Part shown: in pieces, positions 50,093-53,093 of the stretch
Layout of the letters: each line of letters begins with the position of its first letter
How positions within the stretch are numbered: position 1 is the stretch's first letter
NCBI RefSeq assembly: GCF_900218035.1
Contig: NZ_OBMR01000016.1
Location: 1 to 53,093, forward strand
Direction of reading: 5' to 3'
Source: Pseudobutyrivibrio ruminis DSM 9787
Lineage (GTDB): Bacteria > Bacillota > Clostridia > Lachnospirales > Lachnospiraceae
DNA: 53,093 nt
Program-made: the position numbers and the translations under genes
Notes under the pieces: generated by a model
What the model saw: only the letters and a program-made list of their open reading frames with translations
What the model was told of the DNA's origin: nothing
Database searches by the model: none

Positions 50093-50308
50093 CTAGTTAT
50101 GTACAAAAATACTATATAGAATTAGCAATACAAATAGGAAAATTTTAAACTTATCTTCTCCTGTTAGACTATTTGATTTTTTGTAATCACTTGAAGAATA
50201 ACCACTTCCACAAGCGCCACATTCGTTCTCATCATCTCCCGTTACCATATCATAGAATAATGCCTCTTCAGCAGCATCAATATGTCCATCACCGTCAAAA
50301 TCTATCAT
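50093..50308 (-). CDS. Small EF-hand protein with C-terminal membrane segment
   Basis: 71 residues. An EF-hand loop DFDGDGHIDAAEE (residues 3-15) sits at the start, followed by a flexible Gly/Ser region with CGAC, and a C-terminal membrane helix (FKIFLFVLLILYSIF), so it is tail-anchored with the calcium loop inside or outside depending on topology. It starts after AAGGAGG and precedes 49705. Promoter 3 lies 27 nt upstream. Confidence 0.75.
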   Translation of the reverse strand: MIDFDGDGHIDAAEEALFYDMVTGDDENECGACGSGYSSSDYKKSNSLTGEDKFKIFLFVLLILYSIFVHN

Positions 50309-50334
50309 TGTATTTACCTCCTTAGCTGTTTCTG

Positions 50335-50376
50335 ATTTTAAGTATAAAAATAAAGGTGCCTATAAAAAGTACACCT
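50335..50376 (-). promoter_or_regulatory. Shared-box promoter, copy 3 (EF-hand operon)
   Basis: The box TATAAAAAGTACACCT (50361-50376) matches the core of copies 1 and 2 at 14 of 16 positions (TATAAAATGGACACCT), and again ends exactly 20 nt before the -10, here TAAAAT (50335-50340). It is embedded in an inverted repeat AAAGGTG...CACCTTT. Confidence 0.6.
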
Positions 50377-50413
50377 TTATTGCTTAATGATTATTCTATT
50401 TTGCTTGCATATT

Positions 50414-50459
50414 GTAAAAGGGTTTAAAAGGGTTTAAAAGCGGTTTAAAAGGTTTAAAA
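50414..50459. repeat. Tandem repeat GGTTTAAAA x4
   Basis: GGTTTAAAA at 50421-50429, 50431-50439, 50442-50450 and 50451-50459, period about 10 bp, upstream of shared-box promoter 3. Confidence 0.85.
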
Positions 50460-50501
50460 TGTTGTAAAATGTTTTAGCGTATCTTTACTATATGATTTAA
50501 T

Positions 50502-51767
50502 CTATAAACCACGTGTTCTTCTGCCTTTTCTTGTAATTTGCTCTACAATTTTGCGCGGATAATCATTAAGCTTAAGATTTTCAATATATTCTCTATCCTT
50601 TTCCCATTTATTAATTGCTACCGCATATTTCTTTGAATTATATCCGCGGTTATTTATTAACCAGTCTAAATGACTACATATTTCAACTTTAGTTAAAACA
50701 CCAGTCTCAATAAGTAACGCAAGTATCGACTGTCTCTGAATATCCGAAAGATTATTTTGTTGATTAACATTGTATCCATATTGTTTTATTACAGACTCTT
50801 CCTTTAAATCTGCAAACATATTGCCCGTAAACTTGCTATTATTACTTATATAAGAATAATCTACAACTCTACATAAAATTGTATAAAACTTTGTTAATCT
50901 CTCATATTCACGTTCTAAAATATAATATTGATTACAAGTCTGACAGTACCCAGCCATTACTTTCTGCTCAATAATATTACCTTTTCTATCCATGCAGAAA
51001 ACTACTGCTGTAACTTCTTTTAGCACATGCCCATTATTCTTGCAATTATAAACATTAGTTTTAACTATAAAATCATCGAATGTAATAATGTTATTTCCTG
51101 AATAAGTACTCTTATCTATATTCTTTTGTTTCTCTGGTTTCTTTTTAGTTTCTTTTACTATAATCTTTCGTTCAGTAATTTTATCTGTACCGATAGTTCC
51201 ATAACACTTTTCCCTTGCCTTATTTAAAGTTGATGTTATATCGGTACATGTTTCTTTTTGTATATCAGTTCTTAAATTATACTTATTATTTTCTGCTACT
51301 TTCTTTGGTTTATTAGAAGCAAAATTATTTATCGAACTATAATTAATTCCAATTTTCGTAGCGAATATCTCAGCAACAGAGCCTTTGTCACAATATATTG
51401 TAAATCCATGTATCTGCCCAAAAGCATTATTTGCTATAGAGGTTATTGTCGAGGGAATAATAACCTTCTCCAAATTAGAGCACATCGAATAACAGTCATT
51501 TTCTATACTAGTAATATTTATACCTCTAACTGCACATGGCACTTTAAGCTCAGTTATAGATTCAGACTCTAAGTACTTTATAAGGCTTGCGTGTTGAGGA
51601 GTTGCAAAATTAAAGATGCGATATTTATAATATCCGTCGTCATAAATATAACTTTTTGAAGATAATGGCTCATAGCCAGAATATTTCTTGGTAGGAACAG
51701 AGCTTATTCCGTCTGATATATATGCCCAAATCAACATGATGATTCCTATAAATCCTAAAAGTCCCAT
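50502..51767 (-). CDS. Membrane-anchored protein with BspA-type leucine-rich repeats
   Basis: 421 residues. An N-terminal membrane helix (GLLGFIGIIMLIWAYI) is followed by a BspA-type repeat region (ITELKVPCAVRGINITSIEN, CSNLEKVIIPSTITSIANNA). A Lys-rich linker (KKKPEKQKNIDKST) leads to a C-terminal domain with CxxC (YCQTCNQYY). The last part contains a winged-helix-like segment (IQRQSILALLIETGVLTKVE). Function unknown. GGGAG precedes the ATG. Confidence 0.7.
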   Translation of the reverse strand: MGLLGFIGIIMLIWAYISDGISSVPTKKYSGYEPLSSKSYIYDDGYYKYRIFNFATPQHASLIKYLESESITELKVPCAVRGINITSIENDCYSMCSNLEKVIIPSTITSIANNAFGQIHGFTIYCDKGSVAEIFATKIGINYSSINNFASNKPKKVAENNKYNLRTDIQKETCTDITSTLNKAREKCYGTIGTDKITERKIIVKETKKKPEKQKNIDKSTYSGNNIITFDDFIVKTNVYNCKNNGHVLKEVTAVVFCMDRKGNIIEQKVMAGYCQTCNQYYILEREYERLTKFYTILCRVVDYSYISNNSKFTGNMFADLKEESVIKQYGYNVNQQNNLSDIQRQSILALLIETGVLTKVEICSHLDWLINNRGYNSKKYAVAINKWEKDREYIENLKLNDYPRKIVEQITRKGRRTRGL

Positions 51768-51823
51768 TTTTTATCTCCCGAAAAGCTTTATTGCTGATAA
51801 CCTATTAATTACTTCATAGAAAA

Positions 51824-51925
51824 AGCACTGAACCCATATGATTCAGTGCTTACTTTAGTGTGCGTGAGAAGATTCGAACTCCCGACACCTTGGTCCGTAG
51901 CCAAGTGCTCTATCCAGCTGAGCTA
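51824..51925 (-). repeat. 102-nt direct repeat, copy 2 (tRNA-Arg 3' part plus terminator)
   Basis: Pairs with 48319-48420 in the same orientation. It contains the AGCACTG...CAGTGCT terminator (51824-51850) and most of the intact tRNA-Arg. Confidence 0.85.
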
Positions 51926-51932
51926 CACACAC
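51859..51932 (-). tRNA. tRNA-Arg(ACG)
   Basis: Acceptor GTGTGTG/CACGCAC, anticodon loop CTACGGA (ACG), T loop TTCGAAT, discriminator A. The intact copy of the pseudogene at 48355. Last gene of the tRNA operon, followed by its terminator. Confidence 0.92.
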
Positions 51933-51949
51933 ATAGTAATATATTTAAG

Positions 51950-52022
<73 letters not shown>

Positions 52023-52028
52023 ACAGAG

Positions 52029-52102
52029 TTGCGGGAGGTGGATTTGAACCACCGACCTCCGGGTTATGAGCCCGGCGAGCTTCCAGACTGCTCCATCCCG
52101 CG
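52029..52102 (-). tRNA. tRNA-fMet(CAT), initiator
   Basis: CGCGGGA/TCCCGCA with an unpaired C1-A72 and three G-C pairs in the anticodon stem (CCGGG/CCCGG) around CTCATAA mark the initiator. Confidence 0.93.
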
Positions 52103-52114
52103 ATAATAATAAAG

Positions 52115-52188
52115 TAGCGAGAGGGGGATTCGAACCCTCGACACCGCGGGTATGAACCGCGTGCTCTAGCCAACTGAGCTATCTCGCC
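52115..52188 (-). tRNA. tRNA-Met(CAT), elongator type
   Basis: Acceptor GGCGAGA/TCTCGCT, anticodon loop TTCATAC (CAT) with stem CGCGG/CCGCG; the sequence resembles elongator Met of Firmicutes. An Ile2 (lysidine) identity cannot be excluded by reading alone. Confidence 0.88.
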
Positions 52189-52198
52189 AAATTAAAAA

Positions 52199-52280
52199 TG
52201 GGTGGTGGTGGATTCGAACCACCGAAGCAATTAGCAGCAGATTTACAGTCTGTCCCCTTTGGCCACTCGGGAAACCACCC
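52199..52280 (-). tRNA. tRNA-Tyr(GTA)
   Basis: Acceptor GGGTGGT/ACCACCC, anticodon loop CTGTAAA (GTA), long variable arm typical of Tyr, discriminator A. Confidence 0.92.
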
Positions 52281-52291
52281 ATATAGAAAAA

Positions 52292-52364
52292 TGCGCGACC
52301 AGGGGTTCGAACCCTGGACACCCTGATTAAGAGTCAGGTGCTCTGCCAGCTGAGCTAGTCGCGC
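52292..52364 (-). tRNA. tRNA-Lys(CTT)
   Basis: Acceptor GCGCGAC/GTCGCGC, anticodon loop CTCTTAA (CTT), T loop TTCGAAC. Confidence 0.92.
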
Positions 52365-52395
52365 AAGTTACAAAATAAAATATTTAGTTGTATAG

Positions 52396-52470
52396 GGTGG
52401 GTAGAGGGGTTCGAACCCTCGACCTTCGGAACCACAATCCGACGCGCTAACCAGCTGTGCCACACCCACC
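52396..52470 (-). tRNA. tRNA-His(GTG)
   Basis: Acceptor GTGGGTG/TACCCAC plus the extra G-1:C73 pair diagnostic for His; anticodon loop TTGTGGT (GTG). Confidence 0.93.
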
Positions 52471-52482
52471 ATATTAAAAACA

Positions 52483-52556
<74 letters not shown>

Positions 52557-52583
52557 ATATTCAGCTGTAATTGGATGAAAAAA

Positions 52584-52653
52584 GCGGGTGATGGGAATCG
52601 AACCCACGTATTCAGCTTGGAAGGCTGATGTTCTACCATTGAACCACACCCGC
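52584..52653 (-). tRNA. tRNA-Gly(TCC)
   Basis: Acceptor GCGGGTG/CACCCGC, anticodon loop CTTCCAA (TCC), T loop TTCGATT, discriminator T. Confidence 0.92.
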
Positions 52654-52678
52654 AATAGGTTTTATTTAGATATAAAGT

Positions 52679-52752
52679 CGGGGTGACAGGATTCGAACCT
52701 GCGACCCCCTGGTCCCAAACCAGGTGCTCTAGCCAAACTGAGCCACACCCCG
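52679..52752 (-). tRNA. tRNA-Pro(TGG)
   Basis: Acceptor CGGGGTG/CACCCCG, anticodon loop TTTGGGA (TGG), T loop TTCGAAT. Confidence 0.92.
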
Positions 52753-52774
52753 AAGTATTTCGATTTTTAAAGAA

Positions 52775-52858
52775 TGCCGTAGACCGGAATCGAACCGGTA
52801 CGATGTCGCCACCACGGGATTTTAAGTCCCGCGCGTCTGCCAGTTCCGCCACTACGGC
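52775..52858 (-). tRNA. tRNA-Leu(TAA)
   Basis: Acceptor GCCGTAG/CTACGGC, anticodon stem CGGGA/TCCCG with loop CTTAAAA (TAA), class II variable arm, discriminator A. Confidence 0.92.
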
Positions 52859-52882
52859 ACGTTATCAATAAAGATAACAAAG

Positions 52883-52955
52883 TGGGACCTACAGGGCTCG
52901 AACCTGTGACCCCCTGCTTGTAAGGCAGATGCTCTCCCAGCTGAGCTAAGATCCC
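52883..52955 (-). tRNA. tRNA-Val(TAC)
   Basis: Acceptor GGGATCT/AGGTCCC, anticodon loop CTTACAA (TAC), T loop TTCGAGC, discriminator A. Confidence 0.92.
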
Positions 52956-52988
52956 ACAATTATAATAGTAATATATTAGAAGTTAAAC

Positions 52989-53061
52989 GACCCCAGAGGG
53001 ACTTGAACCCTCGACCTCCGCCGTGACAGGGCGGCGCTCTAACCAACTGAGCCATGAGGCC
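52989..53061 (-). tRNA. tRNA-Asp(GTC)
   Basis: Acceptor GGCCTCA/TGGGGTC, anticodon stem CCGCC/GGCGG with loop CTGTCAC (GTC), T loop TTCAAGT. Confidence 0.9.
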
Positions 53062-53065
53062 AAAA

Positions 53066-53093
53066 CGCAGAGGGTGGGATTCGAACCCACGCG
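53066..53093 (-). tRNA. Partial tRNA, 3' end only (probably Ser)
   Basis: T arm GTGGG-TTCGAAT-CCCAC and acceptor 3' strand CCTCTGC followed by discriminator G, which is typical of Ser. The anticodon is beyond the window. Confidence 0.7.

Overview
The window is low-GC Firmicute DNA. Strong AGGAGG-type ribosome sites, tRNAs without encoded CCA, C-X-X-C small proteins, EF-hand and BspA-type small surface proteins and the gene styles point to a Lachnospiraceae genome, probably near Butyrivibrio/Pseudobutyrivibrio (inference, not proven). It reads as a large accessory/defence island that ends on the right in a tRNA cluster. Almost everything from 11.4 kb to the end is on the minus strand.

Layout. 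1-1.22 kb: the 5' part of a Y-family (translesion) DNA polymerase with an SOS-like operator. 1.4-4.2 kb (+): an XRE regulator with an ImmA/IrrE metalloprotease, then a hairpin-rich leader, a free-standing EndoU nuclease toxin, its probable immunity protein and a DUF4417 protein. 4.2-9.7 kb (-): tyrosine recombinase, SseB-like protein, PIN/ribbon-helix-helix toxin-antitoxin pair, a 916-residue nuclease-like protein with NUMOD1 repeats, and a DUF4186 gene fragment. 9.7-15.8 kb: small housekeeping or accessory genes (Dabb, NYN/PIN-like, zinc ribbon, ElaA-type acetyltransferase, an orphan integrase N-domain, MBL hydrolase, XRE) and an isolated tRNA-Gly(CCC). 16-21 kb: an RNase H fusion, a complete IS256-family element with target duplications inside a broken gene, and decaying small genes.

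21.2-27.5 kb is the most unusual block: one long minus-strand gene train starting with ClpP, a single-domain response regulator (REC) and a soluble VirD4/TraG-like ATPase, followed by six to eight proteins I cannot assign. Its leader carries GCAA-loop hairpins. A divergent RecQ-like helicase follows (27.8-29.9 kb).

30-40.7 kb is a composite restriction island: a PD-(D/E)XK-like protein, McrC, McrB with an EVE-like domain, a Z1 ATPase, an NgoFVII/PLD-type nuclease, a C-protein-like XRE regulator, a second related PD-(D/E)XK-like protein, a small protein and a C5 cytosine methyltransferase, then a HIRAN/DUF4177/small-Cys-protein operon. 41-48.1 kb is an sbcD-sbcC-HNH endonuclease-unknown operon.

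48.3-51.9 kb is bracketed by two 102-nt direct repeats made of the 3' part of tRNA-Arg(ACG) plus its terminator, with a truncated mazG-like fragment at one junction; between them lie tRNA-Pro(CGG) and small genes. Three operons (starts near 40.73, 49.56 and 50.31 kb) share a promoter box at identical distance from the -10, which suggests one regulator. 51.86-53.09 kb is a tRNA cluster (Arg, Phe, fMet, Met, Tyr, Lys, His, Arg, Gly, Pro, Leu, Val, Asp and a partial, probably Ser).

All functions come from reading sequence motifs by eye; no database search was run.
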